From Mogibacterium sp. (GTDB lineage: Bacteria; Bacillota; Clostridia; Peptostreptococcales; Anaerovoracaceae), in assembly GCA_017434025.1 (NCBI GenBank), contig JAFRGC010000010.1, positions 29,673 to 93,672 of the forward strand: DNA of 64,000 nt, read 5' to 3'. The notes beneath the pieces are model-generated. The model did not search any database, was not told the origin of the DNA, and saw only the letters and a list, made by a program, of their open reading frames with translations. Below, one piece after another: positions 8,177-17,332 of this stretch (position 1 is the first letter of the stretch; each line of letters begins with the position of its first letter). Position numbers and translations under genes: made by a program.

Positions 8177-8875
8177 CTAGTTCTTCCTGAAGATCTGAAG
8201 ATAGTATGTAATATTATGAGAATCATACCGGCAGTCGCAGTCAAATACGGATGTGCCGGTTTTTTCTGTTTCTGATTTGATTCGCGCTTCAAGACTCCCG
8301 TACTCCATGATGCTTTCTATCACATAGTCAGTGAGATCATGGCGGCGGTCTTCGCTCAGAACGAGCTCAGCGCCATTTTCCGCAAGGAACGTACAAAGTG
8401 CCGAAGGGCAGATGAGGTTGTTTTCGAGGATCGTCGTGGTACCGGTATGAGAAAGACTCGCGTCAGTGGAATTCCCGGAACTCCTGACTGAGAGCCCGCT
8501 CAAAATCAGTATGCCGCCTGTCTTCAGCACTCGAAGCGACTCCAGGAGAGCTGCGCATGGATCCTCAAGAAGTGTCAGAACGCATTCAGACAGTACCGCA
8601 TCAAAGGAGTCATCAGGATATGGGAGATCATAAGCAGAGCCGCATCGGAGGTCCATTTCAGGCAGCATCTCGGAGGCATGTCTGATAACATCAGCTGAAA
8701 TGTCGATTCCGTGAGGAACGATGCCAAATTCTTCCTTTAGCACTCTAAGACTGGATGCGGTGCCGCATCCGATATCGAGGATCTCGTCACCCGGAGACAG
8801 ACCCGCAGCGCGCGCGGCATATAAAGTCAGCGCAGTTCCACCGGGATGCAGGGACAGGAGATCGAGGCTATTCAT
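8177..8875 (-). CDS. SAM-dependent methyltransferase (class I)
   Basis: 232 residues. LDIGCGTASSLRVL (about residue 35) is the SAM-binding motif I, HGIDIS marks the acidic loop after strand 2, and LPYPDDSFDAVLSECVLTLL is motif IV. The small class with this pattern is often found in molybdenum-enzyme maturation loci; here it overlaps the MoaE-like gene by 8 bases (ATGAATAG overlap), so translation is probably coupled. The methyl acceptor is not known. A longer start at 8920 would run 52 bases into the MoaE-like gene and has no clear ribosome binding site. Confidence 0.75.
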   Translation of the reverse strand: MNSLDLLSLHPGGTALTLYAARAAGLSPGDEILDIGCGTASSLRVLKEEFGIVPHGIDISADVIRHASEMLPEMDLRCGSAYDLPYPDDSFDAVLSECVLTLLEDPCAALLESLRVLKTGGILILSGLSVRSSGNSTDASLSHTGTTTILENNLICPSALCTFLAENGAELVLSEDRRHDLTDYVIESIMEYGSLEARIKSETEKTGTSVFDCDCRYDSHNITYYLQIFRKN

Positions 8876-9281
8876 ACTTCTCTTCTTCGACGACGCATTC
8901 ATTCTTGATACAGCCGACAAGATGTTGGAGGCAGTCCACTACACGAGGACGGATATCTCCGCCTATAAGTACCTGCATGATCGTGTCCCCGAGTTCCAGC
9001 TCGCCACTGTTGAGCCATACACGGATGTAATATATGCCCGGCAGAGCGAGAGCCTCAGATATTGCGTCTTCGACTTTGGCCTCGTCGTATGCAAAATGCA
9101 TGCCGCTGACCGGCCTCGTTCCTTCTTCACCGGACCGCACCTTGGACTTGGCAGTCTTCCTGACTACACCGGTATGCGTGAGATACATTCCGATATTCTC
9201 CGCAGACGGATCGGATTTTGCTGCAGCGATCCATTCATCCTGAGAAGGACAGATCTTACTTCTGACAAGATTCACACTCAT
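8868..9281 (-). CDS. MoaE-like molybdopterin synthase large subunit
   Basis: 137 residues. The region HTGVVR (around residue 37), a central AYDEAKVEDAISEAL helix, and the final block IRVWLNSGELELGDTIMQVLIGG followed by RPRVVDCLQHLVGCIKNE fit the order of MoaE: the 'GxV' entry, the helix, the 'H.xG.L..G......'-type strand, then the helix before the catalytic-lysine tail. It would transfer sulfur to precursor Z together with a MoaD protein that is not visible here. It is the first gene of a two-gene minus-strand unit with the methyltransferase. Similarity is moderate, so 'divergent MoaE' is the safest name. Start 9281 has GAGG nine bases upstream. Confidence 0.6.
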   Translation of the reverse strand: MSVNLVRSKICPSQDEWIAAAKSDPSAENIGMYLTHTGVVRKTAKSKVRSGEEGTRPVSGMHFAYDEAKVEDAISEALALPGIYYIRVWLNSGELELGDTIMQVLIGGDIRPRVVDCLQHLVGCIKNECVVEEEKYE

Positions 9282-9341
9282 GATTTTCAGCCTCATTAAT
9301 TGTTTGTACACGTTTAGTATCGTGCATTCGTGTACCGTTTG

Positions 9342-10400
9342 TTATTTCCTCACCCAGTCCGCATGGTCGCCGCGTGCTGAAACCGCCCGGTATCCTATCC
9401 GTGCGATACGGGCTTCGAGACAGGTGTGGCATTCAGCCGCTTCCTCGCCCGTGCAGATCTTGCCGTCATAGAGCAGGTATTTCTGCCTGACATCTTTCGG
9501 TGAAAGACTCGGCATGATGACATTCGCGCCGTGCCGGATGCCTTCCTCTCTGCCGAGTGGGTGGATCGTGCCAAGCGCTGTAGTTGCCGGAAGCAGTACG
9601 CGCGGGAACATCAGCCTCAGCATCGCAAGGCAGTACAGCGTTTCTTCATAACTGCCGTCAGGCATATTCGCGAACGGTGTGTCTGCGTGATGGATGAATG
9701 GCCCGATGCCGATCATGTGCGGCTCGAGCTCCTTCAGATATTCAAAATCTTCTGCCAGATAGTCATATGTCTGGTACGGTGAACCTACCATGAATCCCGC
9801 ACCGATCTGGAACCCGATCTCTTTGAGGTCACACAGGCATCTCTTGCGGTTCTCGATCGTGAGTTCAGCCGGGTGGAGTTTGGCGTAATGTTCAGGGGAA
9901 GAGGTCTCGTGCCTCAGCAGATATCTGTCAGCACCTGCTGCGTAGTATGCCTCATAGGTCTCGCGCGGGCGCTCTCCTACAGAAAGCGTGACGGCACAGT
10001 CAGGGTGTCTCCGCTTGATCTCCCTGATCAGTTCGCAGAAAGCATCATCCTTATAAGTCATATCCTCGCCACCCTGAAGCACGAAAGTCCTGAGACCGAG
10101 TCCGTAACCAATATCGCAGCACTCCAGGATCTCATCATAGGTCAGGCGGTATCTGTCAGCCTTGGCGTTGGAGCGCCTGATGCCGCAGTACAGACAGTCA
10201 TTCCTGCAATAATTGGTGAATTCGATCAGTCCGCGCAGGAAAATATCGTGTCCGTAGTTTGCTACAGCGGTTTCCTGCGCCAGCGATCTCATGTATTCAC
10301 TGTCCTCAGGATTACGGCAAGTAAACATGCGCACGAATTCATCATGCGTCAGAATGCGCTCTTCTTTCAGCTTATCTATCAAAGGTCTGAGTTCTGCCAT
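9342..10400 (-). CDS. hydE: HydE, radical SAM [FeFe]-hydrogenase maturase
   Basis: 352 residues, the normal length. The radical-SAM cluster motif CRNDCLYC occurs at about residues 68-75. FVLQGGED, SVGERP, YLLRHETSSPEHYAKLHP and GAGFMVGSPYQTYDYLAEDFEYLK match HydE, which makes part of the dithiomethylamine-bearing H-cluster precursor. Extra cysteines near the C-terminus (CTGEEAAECHTC) may hold a second cluster. HydF and HydG are not in the window. No intact hydrogenase is seen here either; the only hydrogenase-like gene has lost its H-cluster ligands. It starts 52 bases upstream of the mnmA stop and may be co-transcribed with it. GGAGG precedes the start. Confidence 0.85.
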   Translation of the reverse strand: MAELRPLIDKLKEERILTHDEFVRMFTCRNPEDSEYMRSLAQETAVANYGHDIFLRGLIEFTNYCRNDCLYCGIRRSNAKADRYRLTYDEILECCDIGYGLGLRTFVLQGGEDMTYKDDAFCELIREIKRRHPDCAVTLSVGERPRETYEAYYAAGADRYLLRHETSSPEHYAKLHPAELTIENRKRCLCDLKEIGFQIGAGFMVGSPYQTYDYLAEDFEYLKELEPHMIGIGPFIHHADTPFANMPDGSYEETLYCLAMLRLMFPRVLLPATTALGTIHPLGREEGIRHGANVIMPSLSPKDVRQKYLLYDGKICTGEEAAECHTCLEARIARIGYRAVSARGDHADWVRK

Positions 10401-10451
10401 CGCGTCCAGCCTCCTATATACTCCTATATATCTAAAACTATGATCTTCTGT

Positions 10452-11534
10452 TTATAAAATGATGCCGCCGCCGAGCACATAGTCGCCGTCATATACGACT
10501 ACAGACTGCCCGCGTGTGATCGCGCGCTGCGGCTCGTCGAAAATGATCCTGACAGTATCCTCAGCAAGAGGAACGATCTGCGCCGGCGCTTCATGATGCC
10601 TGTATCTGATGCGTGCCAGCGCCTTGATGTCACCCTGCGGAGCAGCAGTCGATACCCAATTGAATGCACCTGCTGTAAGCTCGCGGGTGAAAAGTTCTTC
10701 GTTATCACCCAGAATGACCCTGTTGCGTTCCGTGTCGATATCCAGGACATAAGCCGGCTTCTTCAGCGCAAGCCCGAGGCCTTTGCGCTGGCCGATCGTA
10801 TAGTTGATGATGCCCTTGTGCGTACCCATCACTTTGCCATCTGTGCTGACAAAATCACCCTGCGGGTATTCATGTCCGGTATATCCGCATATGAACGAGG
10901 CGTAATCGCCGCCCGGAACAAAACAGATATCCTGACTCTCGCGCTTTCTCGCAGTCACCAGCTCCTGCGCCAGAGCGATCTCTCTGACTTCCGCTTTGGT
11001 CATACTTCCGAGCGGGAAGAGGGTGCGGGACAGCTGCTCCTGCGTCAGGTCATACAGGAAATAGCTCTGGTCTTTGGACGCGTCCTGTCCCTTGCGGAGC
11101 ATATACCTGCCGCCGGCAGATTTTTCAATGACTGCATAATGACCTGTCGCAATGTATAACTCTGAATCCCCGTCCTCCAGAAGATCGCGGGCTGCCAGTT
11201 CATAGAGACGGTCAAACTTCAGATACTTGTTGCAGGCAACACAAGGATTCGGCGTAGAACCGTGTTCATACGCCCTGACAAAACGATCGATGACCTCATC
11301 TCTGAAATCAGGCCGCATGTCATATACGACATATCCTATGCCGAGCTTGTTCGCCACTGCACAGGCATCCTCAATGCTGCTCAGACTGCAGCATGTCTTG
11401 CTGTCGATACCGATCGTCTCATTATCAAAAAGTCTCATAGTGGCGCCTGTCGTCTCATAGCCGGCCTCGCGTACCAGGTACGCTGCCACACTCGAATCGA
11501 CACCGCCGCTCATTCCAACAAGTGCCTGCTTCAT
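10452..11534 (-). CDS. mnmA: MnmA, tRNA-specific 2-thiouridylase
   Basis: 360 residues. The PP-loop ATP-pyrophosphatase motif GMSGGVDSSVAA starts at residue 8. The catalytic pair is Cys in PNPCVACNKYLKF (about residue 97-105) and Cys in SQDICFVPGGDY (about residue 200). MnmA makes the 2-thiouridine of tRNA wobble positions for Glu, Gln and Lys, using persulfide sulfur. It is the promoter-proximal gene of a minus-strand pair with hydE. Confidence 0.95.
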   Translation of the reverse strand: MKQALVGMSGGVDSSVAAYLVREAGYETTGATMRLFDNETIGIDSKTCCSLSSIEDACAVANKLGIGYVVYDMRPDFRDEVIDRFVRAYEHGSTPNPCVACNKYLKFDRLYELAARDLLEDGDSELYIATGHYAVIEKSAGGRYMLRKGQDASKDQSYFLYDLTQEQLSRTLFPLGSMTKAEVREIALAQELVTARKRESQDICFVPGGDYASFICGYTGHEYPQGDFVSTDGKVMGTHKGIINYTIGQRKGLGLALKKPAYVLDIDTERNRVILGDNEELFTRELTAGAFNWVSTAAPQGDIKALARIRYRHHEAPAQIVPLAEDTVRIIFDEPQRAITRGQSVVVYDGDYVLGGGIIL

Positions 11535-11687
11535 ATAGAAAGGGTCCCTTCATTTACACAGAAATAATATCCATTTATTATACCATTATGAGTGAATAAT
11601 AATCAGGTACCGTCAGGGGAATATAGGATATAATTTAGATATAATACGTTGCCGAATATACCAGCTGCTGCAGGGAAGGAGCATATC

Positions 11688-11876
11688 ATGGAAACGAAGT
11701 ATTACACCGTCATCAGTATTGACGGCGACTATGCATGGCTGAAGAGGACGGATACAGACAGGGACGAAGAGCCTGTATTCATTGCCCGTGCGCTGCTTCC
11801 GGAAGGGACCGGTGAAGGAACTAAGTTGAAAAGTGAGTTTCTTCAGTATGAAATCTGTGAGTTTAGAGAAAAATGA
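11688..11876 (+). CDS. Small protein of unknown function
   Basis: 62 residues, acidic and soluble, with a beta-rich look (YYTVISIDGDYAWLKRTD, then EEPVFIARALLPEGTGEGTKLK). GGAAGGAG stands eight bases before ATG 11688. No family recognised. The last 29 bases overlap the next small gene in another frame, so the two are probably translationally coupled. Confidence 0.6.
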   Translation: METKYYTVISIDGDYAWLKRTDTDRDEEPVFIARALLPEGTGEGTKLKSEFLQYEICEFREK

Positions 11877-12066
11877 ATTCCGGTTCAAAGTAGAAAATCA
11901 GGACGCGATCAACGAATTTATCAGCAAGAGGACGGAAGACTATTCCCACTCTTACAATGTTCAGATGCTGGCTCAGGAGATCATCACGGACCTGCTGGAT
12001 CAGGGATTGATCACATACGGAGGATACGATTTCAAGAAGCAGATGAAAGAGAACCACAGCATCTGA
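11848..12066 (+). CDS. Small protein of unknown function
   Basis: 72 residues, charged and predicted helical (KVENQDAINEFISKRTEDY, then LAQEIITDLLDQGLITYGGYDF). It begins inside the preceding small gene and has no good ribosome binding site of its own. No family recognised. A reading as one frameshifted gene is less likely, because the upstream protein ends naturally after a Lys-Glu-rich tail. Confidence 0.5.
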   Translation: MKSVSLEKNEFRFKVENQDAINEFISKRTEDYSHSYNVQMLAQEIITDLLDQGLITYGGYDFKKQMKENHSI

Positions 12067-12115
12067 TCACAGCGACGCTTATGCTGTGAAATAATGAAAC
12101 AGGACTCCTTAAACG

Positions 12116-12152
12116 CGCATCTTGTATTGACACAAATACAAGATGCGTATTA
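12116..12152. terminator. Terminator before the transketolase operon
   Basis: CGCATCTTGTATT (12116-12128) pairs with AATACAAGATGCG (12135-12147), 13 perfect pairs with a 6-base loop, followed by TATTATTATG. It closes the small-gene pair. The bases to 12226 hold the leader and AAGGAGG of the next gene. Confidence 0.75.
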
Positions 12153-12226
12153 TTATGAAATCAGAAAGTAGAGAGCGTTACTATCTATTTTCCTGAGATA
12201 GATTTTGCAGAAAAGGAGGGAAGACA

Positions 12227-13063
12227 ATGGCACTCACAGCAGAAGAAAAGCGGAAATATGCACAAATTGCCAAGGAACTCCGCATGACTATCATCGATGT
12301 GATGCTCTGGTCCGGCGGCGCTCATGTAGGAGGCTCACTGAGCATTGTTGAGATCCTGACAATGCTGTATTTCAAACATCTGAACATTGATCCGAAGGAT
12401 CCGGATAACGAAGACAGAGATCGTTTTATATTGTCCAAAGGCCATGCTGCAGCGGGCTATATCCCTGCGCTGGCGAAGAGAGGCTATTTCCCTGAAGAGG
12501 AACTCAAATCGTTCAACCACTTCAGAAGCCCGTTTGCGATGCATCCGGACAGCAAGAAGATCATAGGCTGCGATGCCTCCGCGGGAAGTCTCGGCCACGG
12601 ATTATCGATGGCAGTCGGCCTCGGACTGGCTGCGAAACAACTGAAGAAGGACTGGAAGACGGTCTGCCTGATGGGCGACGGAGAATGCTGCGAAGGAAGT
12701 ATCTGGGAAGCAGCTATGTCCGCCGCTCATTTTAAACTTGGCAATGTTATCGGCATCGTTGACCGCAATAAGTTCATGATCGACGGAACGACCGAACAGG
12801 TAATGGCATTGGAGCCATTTGCTGACAAGTGGAGATCATTCGGCTGGAAGGTCCTCGATATCGACGGCAACGATCTGGACGCTGTCGATGAAGCACTGAC
12901 CGAAGCATGGAAGGCAACCGATGTGCCGACACTGATCCTTGCGAATACCATCAAGGGAAAAGGTGTCAGCTTCATGGAGAATAAGGTAATGTATCACTAC
13001 GCATCCGCAGATTCCGCGATTTGTGAGCAGGCGAAGGAAGAGATCATGAAGGGAGGCGAGTAG
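12227..13063 (+). CDS. Transketolase, N-terminal (thiamine diphosphate) subunit
   Basis: 278 residues, half of a split transketolase. The ThDP-binding region GDGECCEGSIWEAAMSAAHFKLGNVIGIVDRN (Gly-Asp-Gly, then the metal-binding Asn) and HVGGSLSIVEILTMLYF, LSKGHAAAGY are diagnostic; I give these only as short landmarks: GDGECCEGS and VDRNKF. It moves two-carbon ketol units between sugar phosphates in the pentose-phosphate pathway. The partner C-terminal subunit starts two bases later. The operon continues with an SCP2-like protein and a dehydrogenase, so a more specialised sugar or ketol pathway cannot be excluded. Confidence 0.93.
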   Translation: MALTAEEKRKYAQIAKELRMTIIDVMLWSGGAHVGGSLSIVEILTMLYFKHLNIDPKDPDNEDRDRFILSKGHAAAGYIPALAKRGYFPEEELKSFNHFRSPFAMHPDSKKIIGCDASAGSLGHGLSMAVGLGLAAKQLKKDWKTVCLMGDGECCEGSIWEAAMSAAHFKLGNVIGIVDRNKFMIDGTTEQVMALEPFADKWRSFGWKVLDIDGNDLDAVDEALTEAWKATDVPTLILANTIKGKGVSFMENKVMYHYASADSAICEQAKEEIMKGGE

Positions 13064-13064
13064 A

Positions 13065-14078
13065 ATGGCAGTTATTACCGGAACAAACTGGACCGCCTAT
13101 GACGGCGCGACCATGACGGCAAGAGAGATCTATGGACGCACCCTTGCACATCTGGCGGAGACTAACGACAAGATCGTAGGAATGACCGCTGACCTGGAGA
13201 AGACGACAGCGATCAAGTTTTTCGCTGATAAATATCCGGAGCGTTTCTATAACGTAGGAATCGCGGAACAGAACATGATGGGTATCGCTGCGGGACTTGC
13301 CAAAGCAGGACTGATCCCGTTCGTCTCGACTATGGCGATCTTCGCGACAATGCGTGCAGGCGAACAGGTCAGGACGGACATCGCCTATCAGAATCTGCCA
13401 GTCAAGATCATTGCGACTCATGCCGGTATTTCCTTCGGCCACGCAGGTACCACACATCACTGCACAGAGGACTTCGCGATCATGCGCGCTATTCCGAATA
13501 TGACAGTGATCTGTCCGGCAGACGGTATCGAAACAAGCAGAGCAGTACAGGCTTGTATCGATATCCCGGGACCGGTATATGTCCGTATCGGCAGGGGCTT
13601 CGAGCCTCCGTGCTACGAAAGCCCGGACTATGAGTATGAGATCGGCAAAGCTATCACTATGAGAGAGGGCACAGACTTCACGATCATCTGCTGCGGCATC
13701 GCTGTTCTTCAGGCTATGAACGCGGCAAAGACACTTGCGGAAAATGACGGCCTCAGCGTCAGAGTCATCAATATGCATACGATCAAGCCGATCGACCGAG
13801 AAGCGATCGTGAAGGCGGTCATGGATACGAGAAGGATCCTTACGATCGAGGAGCACAACATATACGGAGGACTCGGAGACGCAGTAGGTTCTGTAATAGC
13901 GGAATCCGGCAAGGGATGTATATTCAGAAAGCATGGTATGCAGGATATCTTCTCTGAGATCGGGTACGCGGAAGACCTGTATGCTTATTATGGCTTCGAT
14001 GCGAACGGAATCGTGGATAAAGTCCGCGAGATGATGGGCCTCGAGTTTGAAGAGGATGAGAGCTGGGAAGATGAATAG
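13065..14078 (+). CDS. Transketolase, C-terminal subunit
   Basis: 337 residues. It holds the pyrimidine-binding domain of the split enzyme: MTADLEKTTAI near residue 45, GIAEQNMMGIAAGLAKAG (the catalytic Glu that activates ThDP), HAGISFGHAGTTHHCTEDFAI, and a C-terminal transketolase domain from about residue 200 (MHTIKPID, EEHNIYGGLGDAV). It pairs with the subunit encoded immediately upstream to form a complete alpha2beta2 enzyme. Confidence 0.93.
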   Translation: MAVITGTNWTAYDGATMTAREIYGRTLAHLAETNDKIVGMTADLEKTTAIKFFADKYPERFYNVGIAEQNMMGIAAGLAKAGLIPFVSTMAIFATMRAGEQVRTDIAYQNLPVKIIATHAGISFGHAGTTHHCTEDFAIMRAIPNMTVICPADGIETSRAVQACIDIPGPVYVRIGRGFEPPCYESPDYEYEIGKAITMREGTDFTIICCGIAVLQAMNAAKTLAENDGLSVRVINMHTIKPIDREAIVKAVMDTRRILTIEEHNIYGGLGDAVGSVIAESGKGCIFRKHGMQDIFSEIGYAEDLYAYYGFDANGIVDKVREMMGLEFEEDESWEDE

Positions 14079-14090
14079 GGAGGTGATCAC

Positions 14091-14879
14091 ATGGCTGCAA
14101 CCTCACAGGAAATAATGGCTGCAAAACTATTCTTCAATGCGGCTTTTCCGACAATGCAGGTCCTGCTGGATGATGATTACAATCTGAAGAAGAAATTCCA
14201 CAACTTCTCAGGGGTGATCCAGTTCGGAGCCAGAAATGACGGCGAACTGCTGTGTTGTCACATGATTTTTGATAATGGCAAACTGACTGTTGTGCAAGGT
14301 CCGGCAGAGAAACCGGATCTGACACTGACATTCTCTTCTGTCGGCAATATGGTCAAATTGTTCAAAGGCGGACTTGCAATGCCACGGATCAAAGGTGATG
14401 TCAGGATGCTGCCTAAGATCCTGCAGCTCCTGCTCGGACTGATGATCATGACCAAACCTAACGACAAGCTGAAGGATGAGGGGGAGAAGGCTCTTAAGGT
14501 AAAGTGCTCCCTGTACATGATCACGAGAGCGCTCAGTCAGTACAACAAACTCGGAGATCCGGATATGCGTGAATTCTGCGAAAGACAGCCTGACCGCATA
14601 TACCAGTTCACGGTGGACCACAACGATATCCCGGCTTATATTGCATGCTATCTGAGGATCAAAGCCGGAAAGTCAAAATCCGGGCATGGTGTATACAAAC
14701 GCCGCACACCTTTCGTGCTCTTCCACTTCTATTCGCTCGAAGGCGCGCTGAAGGTGCTCGGCAAGGAAGTTGAATTCGTAGAAGCTGCGGAGAAGCACTA
14801 TGTAGAAACCGTCGGAAGTCCGGAATACGCATTGTACCTGAATGACTATATGGCTGTTCTGCAGGATATGCTGACATGA
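14091..14879 (+). CDS. SCP2 sterol-carrier-like protein
   Basis: 262 residues. Residues about 25-115 have the SCP2-like pattern: a strand-rich region ending in KPDLTLTFSSVGNMVKLFKGG followed by the GDVRMLPKILQLL helix; such folds bind hydrophobic ligands. The remaining half has a Tyr/His-rich segment with no recognised domain. No signal peptide. It lies 12 bases after the transketolase subunit and 13 before the dehydrogenase, so it belongs to this operon. Its role there is unknown. Confidence 0.6.
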   Translation: MAATSQEIMAAKLFFNAAFPTMQVLLDDDYNLKKKFHNFSGVIQFGARNDGELLCCHMIFDNGKLTVVQGPAEKPDLTLTFSSVGNMVKLFKGGLAMPRIKGDVRMLPKILQLLLGLMIMTKPNDKLKDEGEKALKVKCSLYMITRALSQYNKLGDPDMREFCERQPDRIYQFTVDHNDIPAYIACYLRIKAGKSKSGHGVYKRRTPFVLFHFYSLEGALKVLGKEVEFVEAAEKHYVETVGSPEYALYLNDYMAVLQDMLT

Positions 14880-14892
14880 CACGGAGGGGGAA

Positions 14893-16107
14893 ATGAAAAC
14901 AGTATTTTTTGATAAAGACATACCGCGGATCCTTGCGACCAAAGCCGCGGCGAGCCGCGCGAAAAAGCTGCTGTCCACCGGGATCAATGCGGTAAAGTAT
15001 GAGACCGGGCTGCCTGAACCGTCCCTGCCTGCAGATGACTGGGTGAGGGTTCGCAATATTGCATGCGGACTCTGCGGTACGGATATCAGCTTCTACAGAG
15101 CGACGACCGGAATGACATCTGCACTTGAACCGATCCCGGGGACCAGGAGAACATTCCTCGGACATGAGAATGTCGGAGTTGTCACTGAAGTAGGAAGCGG
15201 TGTGAAAGACTTCAAGGTCGGCGACCGCGTTACGATCCGCGCGTATATGGCCGGCTGCGACAGCAAAGGCATCCGCAGACGCTGCTATTACTGCGAGAGC
15301 GGCGATTACAACTTCTGCACCAATTTCGGGGCACCGGCTCCTTACGGAGAACTGATGACCGGCGCAGGCTGGAGCGACACCTTCATCTATCCTGAGAAGG
15401 GACTGGCACATATATATGACGAGATCACCGATGAACAGGCGGTCATGGTCGAACCTACTGCTGTTTCTGTTCACTCGGTTCTGTGCGCGCCGCCGGAGAA
15501 AGGCGAGAAAGTCCTCGTCATGGGCTGCGGCACGATCGGTCTCGGAGTCGTACAGGCGCTCAAAGTGATCCAGCCGGATTGCGAGGTCTGGGTTCTCGAA
15601 CGCGTCCAGTCCAAACAGGAATTTGCGCTCAAGCTCGGCGCGGACCATGTGCTCAAGGGAGACGTGTTTGAAGCAGCTGCCGAGGCAACAGGCGGAAGCG
15701 AAGTATATAGAGGCATGTTCAAGGGCAACGATTACTTCTTCGGCGGATTTGACCGGATATTCGACTGCATCGGCGGAGACTGGTCGAATACTACCGGCGT
15801 GAGACTGCTCAAAGCCAGAGGAACGTTGGTCAAGATCGGTCACCATATGCGCCCGATCACATATGATGAGACCCCTGTATGGTGGCAGGAGCTGCGCATG
15901 ATCGGTGTCGATGCACACGGAATGGAAGAATGGGAAGGAAGGAGACTATACACATTCGACCTTGTCCAGGAGTGGATCCGGGACGGCAAATACAGCGTCG
16001 AAGGATTCGTAACACATCACTTCAAGCTGGATGATTACAAGGAAGCTCTAGAGCTGGCATGTAAAAATCCGCCTGATGTTATCAAAATTGTGATAGACTG
16101 TAATTAG
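14893..16107 (+). CDS. Zinc-dependent medium-chain alcohol/polyol dehydrogenase
   Basis: 404 residues. Catalytic-zinc residues are visible in CGLCGTDI (Cys), FLGHENVG (His, Glu); the structural-zinc loop has four Cys in CDSKGIRRRCYYCESGDYNFC (about 20 residues). The Rossmann motif GCGTIGLG follows at about residue 212. It resembles threonine or glucose dehydrogenases of the MDR family; the substrate is not predictable. It is the last gene of the transketolase operon and may act on a sugar-derived product. A GC-rich inverted repeat (about 16119-16155) lies after it. Confidence 0.85.
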   Translation: MKTVFFDKDIPRILATKAAASRAKKLLSTGINAVKYETGLPEPSLPADDWVRVRNIACGLCGTDISFYRATTGMTSALEPIPGTRRTFLGHENVGVVTEVGSGVKDFKVGDRVTIRAYMAGCDSKGIRRRCYYCESGDYNFCTNFGAPAPYGELMTGAGWSDTFIYPEKGLAHIYDEITDEQAVMVEPTAVSVHSVLCAPPEKGEKVLVMGCGTIGLGVVQALKVIQPDCEVWVLERVQSKQEFALKLGADHVLKGDVFEAAAEATGGSEVYRGMFKGNDYFFGGFDRIFDCIGGDWSNTTGVRLLKARGTLVKIGHHMRPITYDETPVWWQELRMIGVDAHGMEEWEGRRLYTFDLVQEWIRDGKYSVEGFVTHHFKLDDYKEALELACKNPPDVIKIVIDCN

Positions 16108-16118
16108 ACATATTTAAC

Positions 16119-16155
16119 GGGGAGCGGTCCTGGGGCAACGGACCGCTCTCCCCTT
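16119..16155 (+). terminator. GC-rich stem between dehydrogenase and MerR gene
   Basis: GGGGAGCGGTCC pairs with GGACCGCT..CCCC across a 9-base loop with a two-base bulge. It is followed by TTACTCTTAGGAGG, a weak U-tract that also contains the ribosome binding site of the next gene. It may be a partial terminator. Confidence 0.45.
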
Positions 16156-16174
16156 ACTCTTAGGAGGACAGCGA

Positions 16175-17329
16175 ATGACTGAAGGAAACCGGGTATCAAC
16201 AGAGGGACTGCTGAAAATTGGGGAACTGGCAAAGCAGACGGATACCAGCGTTACGACGCTGAAGTATTATATCAGGGAAGGGTTGATCAGACCTGTAGTG
16301 AAGACCGGCAGGAACATGTCCTGGTATGACCCGTCATGTATCGATACTGTTAATATGATCCGGATGCTGCAGAGGGAAAGATATTACCCGCTCAGCGTGA
16401 TCCGGGATCTGCTCGAGATCGAAACTCTGCGCCGTCCGCCGGAAATGGCTTTGCTCGACGCGATCCATAAAGTTGACGACAAGGCGGAACCGAAAGTTTT
16501 CACGAGGGAAGATGCCCTCCGGCTATCCGGACTTGATAAGGATCAGGTCGACGCGCTCCTGCGGGCCGGGATCATCTCAATGTCGAAGAAGAAGCGCCGG
16601 GAAGTTTTCACGGAGGAAGATCTGACGGTCATGAAGCTGGTCAGAAGAAGACTGGACGCTGGGATCCCGCTCGAGCAGAGCGTGGCTGCCCTGCGGATCT
16701 ATGACCGCGCTCTGCGAAATGCGGCGCATGAGGATATCGATTCATTTGTCGACCTGATCATGCAGCCGGATCTCTCTGCGCCGGACGGTGCGCACATGAT
16801 CCGCGTGTCGGATCAGACACTGGACGAATTTGTTGCTCTCAGGCGCAAAGAATACAACCGTAATTACGGAAAGTTATATGTTGAGAAGCTGTACCGGTTC
16901 CTGACGCAGTGCGACGGTGTTCCGGCGCAGCTGGGGAAAGTCTTCAGCAGATACGGATTGAAGGAAGCAGCGACGATATGCGCGGATGCAGCAGCAGGCG
17001 TTTTTCCCGAAGATGAGACGACTGCGGTCCACTTGCGCATGTTCCTGGGAAGTGAAAGCGGACAGAAAACGGATCTGATCACCAGGATCACTGCCTGCCA
17101 GAAGAGCAGGGAGTTCTTCAGTGAAGATCGTTCAGGTGATGAGGCGCATAGCCCGGAGATCAGGGTGCTGACCGGATCGCTCCGCTGCCTCTGGCTCACT
17201 ATGGCACCGGAAGCTCTGCATTGCGAGGACATAGCAGAAGAAGCTGCAGACGTGCTGCGGTCGGCGCTGCAGGAAATAAACTATGAGAGAAGCGAACAGA
17301 TATACAGGGATATCATGTCTGTTATTTAG
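16175..17329 (+). CDS. MerR-family regulator with two MerR-like HTH regions
   Basis: 384 residues. Residues about 10-75 form a MerR winged helix (LKIGELAKQTDTSVTTLKYYIREGLI). A second, weaker MerR-like segment lies at about 108-165 (FTREDALRLSGLDKDQVDALLRAGII, then FTEEDLTVMKLVRRRLDAGI), followed by a helical C-terminal region of about 200 residues with no recognised ligand site. It is followed four bases later by the VWA-like gene, and the three genes to 20021 look like one operon that it may control. The regulated signal is unknown. Confidence 0.75.
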   Translation: MTEGNRVSTEGLLKIGELAKQTDTSVTTLKYYIREGLIRPVVKTGRNMSWYDPSCIDTVNMIRMLQRERYYPLSVIRDLLEIETLRRPPEMALLDAIHKVDDKAEPKVFTREDALRLSGLDKDQVDALLRAGIISMSKKKRREVFTEEDLTVMKLVRRRLDAGIPLEQSVAALRIYDRALRNAAHEDIDSFVDLIMQPDLSAPDGAHMIRVSDQTLDEFVALRRKEYNRNYGKLYVEKLYRFLTQCDGVPAQLGKVFSRYGLKEAATICADAAAGVFPEDETTAVHLRMFLGSESGQKTDLITRITACQKSREFFSEDRSGDEAHSPEIRVLTGSLRCLWLTMAPEALHCEDIAEEAADVLRSALQEINYERSEQIYRDIMSVI

Positions 17330-17332
17330 ATA

